Of a DNA stretch of 64,000 nt, positions 10,205 through 20,299 are shown one piece after another. Each line of letters opens with the position of its first letter. The first letter of the stretch is position 1. The position numbers were made by a program, and so were the translations under genes. The DNA comes from Cinclus cinclus. Taxonomy: Eukaryota; Chordata; Aves; Passeriformes; Cinclidae. The notes beneath the pieces are model-generated. The model did not search any database, had not been told where the DNA came from, and worked only from the letters and a program-made list of their open reading frames with translations. The DNA lies in contig NC_085060.1 of NCBI RefSeq assembly GCF_963662255.1, positions 13,673,925 through 13,737,924 on the forward strand, given 5' to 3'.

Positions 10205-10300
10205 GCACTGGGAAGCGCAGCTGTTTTTTAGGCTATTTTTAGGCTCTTAATGCCAGTGGAACAAAAGAAAAAGAAGGAGAAAAAGAAGAAAGTATAAGCC
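10205..10300. promoter_or_regulatory. Candidate regulatory site: perfect MEF2 consensus
   Basis: CTATTTTTAG at 10233-10242 exactly fits the MEF2 consensus YTAWWWWTAR. It is preceded by a second, weaker T-rich half (GTTTTTTAGG) and followed by an A/G-rich run (10262-10290). A single motif is weak evidence on its own. Confidence 0.25.
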
Positions 10301-10304
10301 CTGC

Positions 10305-11880
10305 AGTAAGGAAGTGAGCCTGGGTGGAACTGGGGTGAGCTCTGATGGTACATCTGGAGCTGCTCTTCCCAGTGAGCCCCATCTGAGGTCCAAGCAGGGG
10401 TGTCCAGGCACATGAGGCCCCAGGGTGGTGCCTCTTCCAGAAGGGGGAGTTTGGGACATGCTTTGGGCTGGGTAGGGACACTGGAGTGATAGGAGGGCTC
10501 CAGTCGAGGAGGATCAGCAGGGACTCAGGCTCAAGGATGGCCCAGAGGCTTGTCCTGCTGCAGGGTCACCACATCTTGCCCATCATTTGCTGTCCTCCCA
10601 GTCCTGATCCTCATATTCTGTAGGTGGAACCATCCATCCCTCCCTGCTCTGCTGCAGGTCCCTGTTAATGCCTTTAGCTGGGGTCCGCTCCAAGCAGCTA
10701 CTCAGTTCATTGCCCTGAACTTTGGAGTCAGAAAGGGGGAGAAATTTTATATAAATGTTCCATCAAGTTTTTGTTTCCACGGGATGGTGCAAACATCCCA
10801 GGGTAAAACCATCCTGGGGATGCCAAAGCTCTGAGAACTGGTGGGAGCTGAGACCACGGAGATAGCAGGAGCTGGCTGGAGTTACTGTCTGTAGGAAGGA
10901 GCTTGCCTGGGGACCCCAAACATCAATTTGGAATGATCAGCTCACTTCCCCTTCACAAAGCAAATCTCTGGGAAGTTTGCAATGGGGAGACAAATTAATA
11001 GCCCAGAACTTAGTGTCGGGCCAAGCATATGGCTGTGTTTGAAGAAGAGGCCAGGCTTGTGAGCAGCATTTGAGGATGGGCTTCTCAAGGAGCCCTCAGC
11101 TTGACTGGAAACCCTTGGGGATGGATTTGGGGTCTTCACAAGCCCTGTGGTCAGCTGGAACTGCAGCTGGCTGGATGTGTGATGTCCTTTGCTGGGACAG
11201 GGGCTGCTCTCAGCCCCTCAGGACCCTACAGGCTATTTCTATCTGGATTTTATTCCAGCTGGATTTTGGCAGAATGAACCTCAGCATGAGCCTGGGAAAA
11301 GCTGCTGGTACATGGCCTTGGGCTCGGGTGGACTCCGACTCTCAGGGTCTGGGGAGCAAAGTCAGGCAGGCACTGCAGAAACAGACAATTTCTGATCAAA
11401 TCTTCAGCCTGAGCTGCCTTTGAACCTGCTGCTAAATCCTCCTTGGCCACAGCTGGCATTTCCCAAATACCAGTGCAAGGATGCATTTACACAGCATAAG
11501 TCTGATCTGTATCAACATTTCCCTCTTTACACTATGGTCCCATTTCCCAGGTCTCAAGGTGTGAGAAGCTCACCCTGTGAAGGGTTTGTCACCTGGTCTG
11601 TGGGTCCCTGCCAGTGGCCAGGGGACTCTCAGCCTTCCAGTTCCCCAGTGGGACCCTCGCCCTCCCCAGCCTCCTCCTCTGAGTGAGAGACTTAAAGCAG
11701 CACAAGCAGCATTTTTACAGTTCTGTCTCATGCTGGTTTTTCCACTCCTCTCAGCCCAGGTCGTTAGGATATCACTTCCCTTTTGCTGCTGGTCTGGGAG
11801 CCACCAGCCACTTTCAGTGACATCAGAGACAATGCCACTTCAGTCCTCTCTGCCCTGCTCCTGCTTCTGTGTCCCAAACC
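10305..11880. other. Unique spacer
   Basis: About 1.6 kb of mixed GC unique sequence. A 293-codon open frame begins at 11577 and runs through to 12458, but its product is proline/serine/leucine-rich low-complexity sequence with no domain, so I do not call it a gene. Confidence 0.5.
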
Positions 11881-11884
11881 TGCT

Positions 11885-11985
11885 TTCACTAATTTGGAAG
11901 GGAAAAATAACAATCATTAAAATTATTTCTTTATCAATTTCTCTCTTCTGTCCTTCTCATCTGCTGTTGCTCCATCCCATTACTT
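11885..11985. other. AT-rich patch
   Basis: Contains AAAATAACAATCATTAAAAT and TTATCAATTTC. It could be a small regulatory island (SOX/PBX-like cores) or low complexity. Confidence 0.2.
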
Positions 11986-12449
11986 TGCTCTGTGAAGAGC
12001 CCCTTTGGGTCCCTCCTCCTTTCCTTCCTCTCCCCAGCTTCTCTTCCCACAGTGGAGCCACAGGGGATATGGGATTGTCCTGGCCTCCAAGCACTGTCAC
12101 CAAAACCAGTGGCAGGAGGGGTGGGCAGCCTCACACAACAGGGACAAAACCCTCTGGGGAGCTTTGCCAAGTGTTGATGCTGTCAAGAGCATCCTGGAAA
12201 GATGGGATGGAAGGATGGCAATACAAGAGACAAGGAAAGGATGGACAGCTATTGTCTGAGACCTGGAAAATCTGCCCGAGTTGGGAAGAGGCAAATTCCC
12301 ACCCCAGGGTTTTCTGCAGTGCTCGGAGACACCCCGGGACTGGTGCTGCTGGGACTTGTCCCTGTTCCAGAGGACGCTGTCCTGCATCTGTTCCCTGGAA
12401 AGGGAGGACAGCTCTGGCGAGTGACACTCACCCAGGAGACTGTGTTACA

Positions 12450-12479
12450 GAACAATAACAATAACAACAGGAATAATAC
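12450..12479 (+). repeat. (AAC/AATA)n microsatellite
   Basis: A short run of AACAAT/AACAAC units grading into AATAATA. It is a simple sequence repeat with no associated element. Confidence 0.75.
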
Positions 12480-12484
12480 AATTG

Positions 12485-12665
12485 AGCTTCCCTAATCTAC
12501 AGTAAATGACTGGGGCACCCGGGCTGATTTAATGAAATCTGCCTCAGTGAGTCCCGTCCCGCACCCGGGGTCATCCATCACCTCACGCCCCTTTCGACAG
12601 CTGCAGTTTATTTTTAATAATTGATACTATCTCATAATGTCCCAGTAAAGGTGTGGAAGCAAGTT
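12485..12665. promoter_or_regulatory. Candidate conserved island
   Basis: A mosaic of CpG-containing GC-rich sequence (12550-12600) and an AT-rich core, with TTTATTTTTAATAATTGATAC (split around 12608-12628) and CTGATTTAATGAAATC. Homeodomain and MEF2-like cores are present. GC-rich and AT-rich blocks side by side are common in developmental enhancers. Confidence 0.25.
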
Positions 12666-12669
12666 TTGT

Positions 12670-12990
12670 GGGAACAATGAGGTCCCTGTACAAAATCTGA
12701 GAAGCCTTTGTGGGGAACAGAGGCTCAAGGGTGTGCAAGGAAGGGAAAGCAGTGCCTGACCCCCAAGCCCCCAGCACCAGAGACCCCTGTGACAGGGCTG
12801 GTCCGAATCGAGAGGCAGCTGCCCTTATTTCCCTCTGCAGTATCGAGCAGCTCTTTCATGACCGAACCACTCTCCCACCAGGCACAAATCGCCTTTGTCC
12901 CCGGTCCAGCCTGCTCTCCGCACCCTCCTCCTGTCCGCTCCGTGCCCAGGGTGCCCCCGACTGCCGCATCCTTCTCTCCCTCCCCGCTTC
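12670..12990. other. Unique spacer
   Basis: GC-rich unique sequence with pyrimidine-rich patches; no gene recognised. Confidence 0.4.
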
Positions 12991-12994
12991 CCCA

Positions 12995-13165
12995 GCCAGA
13001 GGTATTTTGCAAACACAAATGCATTAACAAGCTGGCGAGAGCCCCCATGAATATTTCATGTTTAACATGCCCTCGTTTCCTCCCGGTTAATGGATCTCTC
13101 CCATTATGCCTCCGCCTGTCTGAGCAGGATACCTTTTCAGTGGAACATAAAAGCTGCTCCCCGGT
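12995..13165. promoter_or_regulatory. Candidate enhancer island with POU-type inverted repeat
   Basis: CATGAA-TAT-TTCATG at 13046-13060 is a six-base-arm inverted repeat resembling dimeric POU sites. Neighbours include TTTTGCAAACACAAATGCAT (FOX-like), ACATGTT-type sequence, GGTTAATGG and CATTATGCC. The island sits between GC-rich spacers. Confidence 0.3.
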
Positions 13166-13169
13166 GAGG

Positions 13170-14520
13170 TGGAGAGGAAACCACTCCGCTCTGGGATTCA
13201 ACCGCCCGAGAAGAAGAAGGTCCAGTGCCTGCCCTCGTGTGCTTGGAACATTGGGCTTCCCTCACCAGATCCTATTTCCCTCCTTAAACCCATTTCCCCT
13301 CCTTTTCTTTTCCTTTCTCACTGAATTTTGCTGCCCTGGGTGTCCCTAACACTTTCTGCTCCTGGAGCTTCCCACGCTGGGATGCTTCAGGCACAGGAGA
13401 GGGACTCTGTCAGAGCTGCTGCTGGGAAAAGCTTGGTCTTAGGGAATGGAAAAAAAAAGGAATTGATCCAGATTTAATGAAATGTTACATTTACTTGCAG
13501 GGAAACGTTTGGTTTGTTCTGAAGAGCTGTTTTTTAAAAAGTAGGATTGAAGGGTGTTTATAAAAAGTGAGGGGTTTTGGAGAGCAAAATCAACACATTC
13601 CATTGTTGAAATGTCAAAGGGAGCTTCTTAATCTGGGAAAAAGAAAATTTAATTTTAAGATCTCAGTGTGACTGAAATGAAGGTGGAAAGGGTAGAATAG
13701 GAGTAGGTGGCCAAGGAAACTTGTATACAACAGGATGATTTCCTATTGTGGAGGCTCCAGTGGCAGCTCCAGTGTGTGGGACCCCTGATCCCAGGGAATC
13801 TTTGGCTCTGCCCCGGCACAGTGCTCTGTCCCTCCTGCATCCCGGTGCTGGCAGGGCTGGGATGGGCCAGCAGAGCAATCAGCTCTTTGGTTTGATACAG
13901 TTAGAAATTCCATGGAGCAGGAATGCAAACAAAGTCTGGGCCAAGAGCTGCTCCTGCCAAGGCACCCTCCCAGGGCTCTGGCTCCAGTCAGGTGCTGAGG
14001 TGGTGGGTGTTGATAGACCCCGATAAAGTGTGCACATGGCAGGGGGGCCATGAACACCCTGTGTACCACACCAGCCACATCCACAACCTGCCGGCACCAG
14101 GATCTGGTGGTGCTGCTGATCCTGAGGGCACGGCTGTGCTAGGAGCTCAGCTCCAGCTCTGGGAGCAGCTGTGCTGGGGATGGGATCATGTGGTCCCATT
14201 TCACTGGCACTGAGGGATTCCCATCCTTGGATGCCAATGGTGTCCTCCATACCCAGCCTCATTCCTGGCATCACTCATTCCCAGCCCAAAATACGATACT
14301 TTTCTCTATGAGGTGATCTGGAGCATCTCCCAGCTGGGAGTACGTGGGAGCAGTGGGAGGGTTGTGCCCAAAACTTTGGGTACTGGGGAGGGAAGGGTGT
14401 CCCCTGTCTCTCTCCATTGCACTCACCTCCTGACTCCTCGGCAAGACTTGAGGTCCCCTCTGTGTCCCCTCTCCTCCTCCCCGGTTCCTTCCATGCCCGC
14501 TCCCCACCTCCAGACCCTTT
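13170..14520. other. Unique spacer with an AT-richer interior
   Basis: The 13430-13740 part is AT-rich with short A and T runs. The remainder is mixed. No tandem array, transposon or coding exon recognised. Confidence 0.5.
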
Positions 14521-14524
14521 TTCC

Positions 14525-14645
14525 TTTTACATGCAGGATTTTAATCTAATTTTCTCAATGCAAATCTTAACAGGGAAAAGCCTTGAAATCGAATCTCCAG
14601 AAGTCTCCTTTCACAGTTCAGAGATCTGATTAAATTGCAAGCTTG
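14525..14645. promoter_or_regulatory. Candidate enhancer island, left half
   Basis: Contains GGATTTTAATCTAATTTTC (OTX/homeodomain-like TAATCT), CAATGCAAATC (POU-like ATGCAAAT at 14559-14566) and GATCTGATTAAATTGC. It is separated by a G-rich segment from a second AT-rich block at 14730. Confidence 0.3.
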
Positions 14646-14729
14646 GTTAATACTTGGTGCGACGGGGGGGAGCAAGGGGTGGGAGGAGAGGGGAGCAGAG
14701 TGAATGGATCTGTCGGAGGGGCCGGGGCC

Positions 14730-14930
14730 TTTTCAAATAATCTGTTTACCCCTGCAGCTAAGGAGCCCATTAGCAAGTGTTCTCCGTTCTAATTTCCCGT
14801 CGTGCCGTGTCCCGCAGACCTCACTGTGTTTATTTGGAGAAGCAGAACAAAATTGTTTGTATAATTAGATCTGCAACAAGGGCTGCCCTCGAAGGGTCCC
14901 CAGCAGGAAGCTTTCGATTGCAAAGGGCCC
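14730..14930. promoter_or_regulatory. Candidate enhancer island, right half
   Basis: Contains CAAATAATCTGTTTACC (homeodomain plus FOX), CATTAGCAAG, GTTTATTTGG and ATAATTAGATC. CpGs at 14790-14815 (CCGTCGTGCCGTGTCCCGC) are retained despite AT-rich surroundings, a pattern often seen in conserved elements. Confidence 0.3.
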
Positions 14931-14934
14931 CCGC

Positions 14935-15540
14935 TGCCATGGACCCCCAGCCCCAGCCCCCAGCACGGCCAACAACAACATCATCCCAATGGGATGGGCT
15001 CTGGGGGGCCCAGATGTGTTCCCTGCCCCCTGCCTGCCCACGGACACGCAGTGCTCCAGCTGCACATGGGGCTTTTCCAGAGGGATGAATCAAAGGTGGG
15101 TCTGGCTGCCCACTCCAATCCCTGCTAGGACAGGGGACAGCCCCATTAAATGGCCACAGCTGCCCATCTTCTGGAGCCCAGAGTTTGGCTGCTCCTGCAT
15201 CCCACCCAGCTTCCCACCGGAGCGGCCTCAGTCCAAAGCTGGGACGTTTTCCAGCTGTGTCACTGTGGGGAACCTTCCTCCTTCCCCAGTCACTTCCCCA
15301 TGGCTGGGAATTCTGACAGAGCTCCCCCCAAACATCACAGACCAGGGATATTCTCAGTGCCAGATCTGACTGGAATCACCAGGAGGTGTTCCCAGCAGAG
15401 CAGGGATGGCTGACAGATCCCTCCTGTTCCTCCTGTGATCCCACCACAAGCTTGGAAGGGGTTATTTTGGTAGGAGAAGCAGTAAGCAGTGACAGGTAAA
15501 TCAGACCTGGCAGAGGCAGCCCTGCAGAGCCCTTGGAGTT
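14935..15540. other. Unique spacer
   Basis: CpG-poor, CA-rich unique sequence. No gene, RNA or repeat recognised. Confidence 0.5.
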
Positions 15541-15559
15541 ACTGACATTTCTTTATTTC

Positions 15560-15800
15560 AAGAGCATTTAACTGATTTTTTTTTTTTTTGCTGTTGACAA
15601 AAATTTCAATGTTTATTTTTTTTTTGGTAAATGAAAATGCTTGAAAACCCACATTTTTAAAAAAAGTTTTCACATTAAAAAAAATATTAGGAATAAAGTG
15701 GTCCTTAAAGATCCCATAACTAGAAAAAAAGTAGAAAATTTTCTCCAATAAAGAAAGACTTAAATGATAAAAATAAAACCTATTTTTTTATTCTGTGGGG
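15560..15800. repeat. AT-rich low-complexity region with multiple T and A runs
   Basis: Homopolymer runs of T (about 13 near 15577, 9 near 15617) and A (several of 6-8) dominate. This could be decayed retroposon tails or simple AT-rich sequence; no element body was recognised. Confidence 0.7.
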
Positions 15801-15804
15801 TAGA

Positions 15805-16295
15805 AACCTCCCATCTCTTTGATCCTGACAGGGACACACAGCCGAAGGGCTCAGAGGCAAATGTAGCTGAGGGGATACTCTGCCTGTGTTTGGTGTTTAA
15901 CCACCACATCCCGACTCTCCTGACTCCGAATAATTCCTAAATAAGTCCAATGAACAACACCGGGCTCAGTGTGGATGATGAATCGTGGTGCTGTCACCCC
16001 TCAGATGTTCAAGCCGTGTAATTTCCACTGTGAACATCCCCACCTCGGGGTGTTCACCACATCCCACTGTGCTGCCTTTGGCACACACAGCTCTGCCTGT
16101 CGGAGCTAATCCCACCAATGAGCACATTGTCCATCCACCATCCCTGCTCCCAGGGATGCCCCTGGGGCAGCTGGAAGGGCTGCAGCTGCTGGGATCCCCG
16201 GAGCAATGAGCACCTCCAGGGCTCCTCTCCTGTTGTGGCTCTTCCTCCCTTGAGGTGGGTGAGAAGCAGAGACCACATGAGCAACTTAATGGAGC
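15805..16295. other. Unique spacer
   Basis: Mixed sequence with a few AT-rich words (GAATAATTCCTAAATAAG near 15930). No supportable feature. Confidence 0.4.
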
Positions 16296-16299
16296 AGAA

Positions 16300-16415
16300 C
16301 TTGGCTTTAATCTGTTCCCATAAACGTTTATGATCCCCTAATTATTAACATTTAATGGTGTATTAATTCATTGATGGGCTTTCATTTTTGATTTTAATGG
16401 CTCAGCAATTCCTGC
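16300..16415. promoter_or_regulatory. AT-rich candidate island with 14-bp perfect palindrome
   Basis: CATAAACGTTTATG at 16319-16332 is a perfect palindrome with two ATAAA cores (CDX/HOX-like) facing each other around a CpG. CTAATTATTAAC, TTTAATGG and TATTAATTCATTG follow. A homeodomain-rich enhancer is the preferred reading. Confidence 0.3.
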
Positions 16416-16419
16416 TCTC

Positions 16420-16725
16420 CCTCCTTTGCTGTTTTGTTCTCGGTGGGAGGAAGAGGAGGCGCCAGGACACAGTGGAGTGTGATGGGCATGATGGCTTTGC
16501 CTCCTCCACACCTTCTCCTCCAGGAATGGGGTCCCAGGGATCCACAACCACTCTTCTCCACATCAGGGAGGAGGGCTGGGAGTCATGGCAAGGGACCTGC
16601 CTTGCTGAGGGGGCAAAGTAGCGCTGGAAATGCTGTCAAGCTTTGGGCCAAGATGAAGACACAGTGGGAATTGCAGAGAGATAATATCGGAGGAAAACCC
16701 CTGGGAGGGAGAGCACACATGGTTT
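16420..16725. other. Unique spacer
   Basis: Mixed GC sequence, no feature recognised. Confidence 0.4.
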
Positions 16726-16726
16726 G

Positions 16727-16935
16727 AAATGCTGTTTATTTGAAGTGTCCTGCTGAAGTGCTCCCTGCGCTGCCCAGCTCGCACACGTCCCCCGCGCCCC
16801 CACCCCTGCTCCGCCGGCTGAGATGTTTATTTAAGTGTCCTGAAAACTTTATCTGGAAATCAGTTCCCTTCTCTTCCCCTTGTCCGCCTTTCCACTTTCT
16901 TTTCCTCCCATTCATCACTTTGAGAAATGACCCGT
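16727..16935. promoter_or_regulatory. Candidate enhancer with duplicated FOX + NKX2-like composite motif
   Basis: TGTTTATTTGAAGTGTCCTG at 16733-16752 recurs as TGTTTATTTAAGTGTCCTG at 16824-16842, differing only by one inserted G. Each copy joins a forkhead core (TGTTTAT) to an NKX2-type core (TGAAGTG or TTAAGTG). A third TGAAGTG follows at 16754-16760, and CTTTATCTGG gives a GATA-type core at 16848-16857. CpG-rich sequence (16770-16820) sits between the copies. FOX, NKX2 and GATA factors act together in heart and foregut enhancers, so this is the clearest motif grammar in the window. Confidence 0.4.
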
Positions 16936-16939
16936 TTTC

Positions 16940-17175
16940 TCTCCTTGCCTGGTGCCTCCTCCTCCCCGCGCTGCCCGGCCGGCAGCTCCGGGCTGCCCGC
17001 TAATTAATGGGCTTCTCCGGGCACGCACAGCTACATCCCAGGGAGCCGGGGCTGACAGATGGTCCTGCTCACACCAGGACACGCCACAACCCCCGGGACA
17101 TCGCTGTGGTGCCAGCAGAGTGGGGCTGGGGGTGGCAGAGGGGCTGCCCTGTACTGCCCACCCTATGAGACCGCA
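16940..17175. other. CpG-containing unique sequence
   Basis: The 16960-17010 part is GC-rich with several CpGs (GCGCTGCCCGGCCGG) next to GCTAATTAATGGG. It probably continues the regulatory block to its left. No exon boundaries are defensible. Confidence 0.3.
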
Positions 17176-17179
17176 GCAG

Positions 17180-17261
17180 CGGAGGAGGGATGGGCTGGCA
17201 GAAGATCCTGGTGTGAATTTCGGAGGAGGGATGGGCTGGCAGAAGATCCTGGTGTGAATTT
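17180..17261 (+). repeat. Perfect 41-bp tandem duplication
   Basis: 17180-17220 and 17221-17261 are identical, base for base. Perfect identity of a 41-base unit indicates a very recent event or an assembly artefact. No target-site or transposon features adjoin it. Confidence 0.95.
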
Positions 17262-17264
17262 TTC

Positions 17265-18200
17265 CCACCCTGGGCTGCAGTGCTGCTCTCACTGAGGGTT
17301 CTTTAATCTGACCACTGCTCTAGCTTCCCACATTGTGAGAATTTGCCGGGGGAAAAAAAAATCAGTTAACTAAACCAAACCCTGAAACAATTATTTGTCC
17401 ACTTCCCAACCTCATTTGGGAAGCATAAACCCCCCCCCACACTTATTGAGGGCTGACGTGCGAAGGCACATGCTGACTGTGTTTTCATGACTAATTTCAT
17501 CTGCACTGAGAAGACCCCTCCCCTTCACCCTTTTCCACCTCCATCTGTTCCCCACACTCCGAGCTGTGACAGCAAAAACATTGAAAAACAGCAGAAAAGA
17601 GGAAGGAAAGATGGGAAACGGCAGCAGGCTGTCACTACACCCAGCACCACCTTCCAGGCAGGTTTTCCAAGTTCTGATTAGAACATTCCATGTGGGTCTG
17701 TGCTCATGCCCTGGTGCTCGAGGAGGAAGGAGGTCAGGAATCCCCATCAGCCCTCAATGTCCAGTTACCTCACCCCCTTTTCTCTGTGGCTGCCCCCAAA
17801 GCAAGGAGGTGACCCGATCCCATCCCTGTTTCCCCATGAAGAGCCCAAGTATTAACTTCTGTAGTGCAGAATGAGCACTCTCAGGCCCAGTGCTCCCTGC
17901 ACTCCCTGTGCTGGTCCCAAGAACCACTCCCTTCTCCACTGGATTTCTCCAGGCACTCACTGACTGTGGTATCAGCTGTAGCTACATCCTGTGGCCTGGA
18001 AATGGGGACAGTGGGTACATGGACCTTTCATTCCCACAGTCAGCCTCCTAAATTGTATCAAGTCATAGAGACCAAAGGAATGATTTTCCAAAGCTGCAGG
18101 GATCATCTTGTGAGTTGTTTTGGCACCTGGGAGGGTGCAGAGCTGGAATATTGGGATTTTGGCTGCTGAGCACCTGCAGGGGAAGGGGACAGATAACCCA
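17265..18200. other. Unique spacer
   Basis: Contains an AT-rich patch (17340-17400) with a nine-base A run and a C run of about nine at 17430. Otherwise mixed sequence without recognisable genes. Confidence 0.5.
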
Positions 18201-18206
18201 AGACTA

Positions 18207-18268
18207 GGGCTGGAACAGGGGTCAGGGATCATGGATAGGGGCTGGGAACAGGAGTCAGGGACCGGGGT
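18207..18268 (+). repeat. Diverged 31-bp tandem duplication
   Basis: GGGCTGGAACAGGGGTCAGG at 18207 is echoed by GGGCTGGGAACAGGAGTCAG at 18238. The two copies stay in register but differ at several positions, mostly in their right thirds. Confidence 0.6.
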
Positions 18269-18269
18269 G

Positions 18270-19145
18270 AGGTGGGGAAGAGCCCCTGTGGCACAGCAGC
18301 ACTGGCACGCTCACATCCCCAGGGCAGGGTGAGCTCCCTCTCCCTCCTGCCTCCACTGGCAGCATCAGCATTCCCTCCTAGAACATGGGCTCCTGCTGCT
18401 GCTCCAGGGACCTTCAGCAAACAGAGGCTGAGGCACAGCCCTTTGGGCTCAGGGGCAGCACCAGATCTGCCAGAGATACCCCGTGTTTGTACAGGGTTTC
18501 CTTTCCCTTGATCACTCTCGGGTTTTAAACTCCTCTCTTCCTGCAGTTTTTCTTTATGTCAGCAATTAATCTATTGTCCCTCATGAGGAAACATGAATTT
18601 CCCTGGGAAGAAAGTCGTTCAGTTGTGTCACACATGAACGGGGCAGGACCACATGTAGGATGTGAGGGGCTGGTGGCAGGGAGGGTCCTCAAGGATGCCC
18701 ACAAGCACAGACACTGCCTGTGGGATGGATGCGTGTGGAGGTTATGACTGAGGACAATGATGCTGCAGGTTTTTAGGGATGCAGGACCCTGCATGGTCAC
18801 ACACCTTACAGTGCCATTGATTTAAGAGCTATTTTTTAGATGGCCCCTACAGACAGAAAAGCTTTAGGGTCTGCTGTCAGCAGCTCTCACTCCCAGCTCT
18901 GTATTCCTTGGGATACCCTGGTTCTCCAGCTCTGACTTGCTTCTGACTCCTCTGCCCCCCTGTAACAGGGGGAAGGAGTGGAACAAGGCAAGCAGGGGCT
19001 GGCTGGGCTGGTGCAGCCCCGTGCTCTCTGCCACTGCCCCCAAGGGCTGCGTGAGCAGATGCAGCTCCTTCAGCCCTCACTGCAAAACACTGATACCAGC
19101 TCTGATACAAGGCGGCATTACTGGGGAGTTTATTTGTGAGGCTTC
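18270..19145. other. Unique spacer
   Basis: Mixed sequence; no gene, RNA or transposon recognised. Confidence 0.5.
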
Positions 19146-19150
19146 TCCTG

Positions 19151-19174
19151 GCAGCAGCAGCAGCAGCAGCAGCA
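19151..19174 (+). repeat. (GCA)8 trinucleotide microsatellite
   Basis: Eight uninterrupted GCA (CAG-class) units. No convincing open exon encloses the tract. CAG-class triplets are prone to length change. Confidence 0.9.
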
Positions 19175-19179
19175 ACCGT

Positions 19180-19595
19180 GTCTCTGCAAGGAGCTGAAAA
19201 GCTGCCAGGCAGATTCTCGAGGGAAAAGATGGCAATAAAAGGGCCCTGGCCATAGCACAGCCCCCGCCTCCCCATGCAGCTGCAGCGAGTCCTGGTGTTC
19301 TGGGCTTGTCTCTGCAGAGCTCTGGGCCCATTTCTTGCATCCTGAGCCCACCAGCTCTCAGTGATGTTTCCAAGCAGTGGAGGTGGGAGAGATGGCAGCT
19401 TCCTCCATGGGAATGGGATGGCTGGGAGCAGGATCCGATGTGCATGAGAGCCAGGGGCAATGGAGCAGCCTGTAGAGAGCCCCCTCCACAGGGTTCAGAC
19501 TTTTCCTGGGTGAATGGAAAGCTCTGCCTTGGCTGTATTGACAGAGCACATATGCTCTCAGCTGCTAGCACGCTGCTTCCATCCAACAGTGGGAA
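19180..19595. other. Unique spacer
   Basis: Mixed sequence; no feature recognised. Confidence 0.4.
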
Positions 19596-19597
19596 TC

Positions 19598-19885
19598 ACC
19601 AAATCCCAGAAAAATCAGGGTTGGAAGGGACCTTAAAGCTCAACTTCTTCCACTCCCCTGTCATGGTAACCTTTGCTCCAAGCCCTGGCCAATCTGGCTT
19701 TGAATGCTTCCAGAGGTGGAGCAGCCACAGTTTTTCTAAGGAACTTGTGCTAGGGCTTCCCACACTCACAGGGAAGGATTTTTTTCCCAGTATCCCATCT
19801 AAACCTACCTTTTCCAGTTGCAGCTTGCTCTTTGGGAGCAGGTACCTACTGCACTGCCTCTGCATCACTCCAAGAAGCTCAGAGG
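19598..19885 (-). mobile_element. CR1 LINE 3' fragment, minus orientation
   Basis: From left to right the reverse complement of the CR1 3' end is visible: degraded octamers ('aatcaccaaatcccag'), 'cagggttggaagggacctta', 'ccctggccaatctggctttg', 'cttccagaggtggagcagcc', then 'cccacactcacagggaagga' and 'atcccatctaaacctacc'. At nearly 290 bases it is one of the longest CR1 pieces here. No reverse-transcriptase domain remains. Confidence 0.9.
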
Positions 19886-19889
19886 TCCC

Positions 19890-20085
19890 TTCCCATACAT
19901 CTGGGCCGTTTCCAGGGAGATCCCCCAGTTAGGATTCCCTGATAAAAATGTGCCGATCCCATAAAGGACAGAGGTGATCCCAACTCCAGTCAAATCCCTC
20001 ATGGCCATGAACCTGGCAAGCAGCATTTGGAGCTGTGCAGCAAAAACAAAACAGACCCAGACGGCACATATTTTCCTTCCTTTGA
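19890..20085. other. Unique spacer
   Basis: Mixed sequence; no feature recognised. Confidence 0.4.
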
Positions 20086-20089
20086 AAGG

Positions 20090-20295
20090 GAAAACACAAA
20101 GTTAAGGGATTTAAACACCATCCCCCACCCCCCTTCACTATTTTTAAGGGGAATTAAAGCAAAAATTCACATCTGGAATGACAACTCCTAACCCTACGCT
20201 GTACCCCCAAATTAATCAGGACCCATAATGGAAATGCTGACAGACTCATAACTCCAACCTTTCAAACACAGATCTGGTGTTAAACTGCCCCTGCA
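20090..20295. promoter_or_regulatory. AT-rich candidate island with MEF2 consensus
   Basis: CTATTTTTAA at 20138-20147 fits YTAWWWWTAR. GGGATTTAAACACC, GGAATTAAAGC and CAAATTAATCAGG accompany it. A tract of C's (20121-20133) lies beside the motif. Confidence 0.25.
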
Positions 20296-20299
20296 GCCT

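Noticed and set aside
11577..12458. Longest open frame, 293 codons on the + strand
   Set aside because: The product is low-complexity (Pro/Ser/Leu-rich) with no domain. Its length continues a smooth series of frames of 240-290 codons elsewhere, so low stop density explains it.
19151..19174. CAG repeat as part of a polyglutamine or polyalanine exon
   Set aside because: The surrounding frame has no recognisable protein and the minus-strand reading is a run of cysteine codons, which is implausible.
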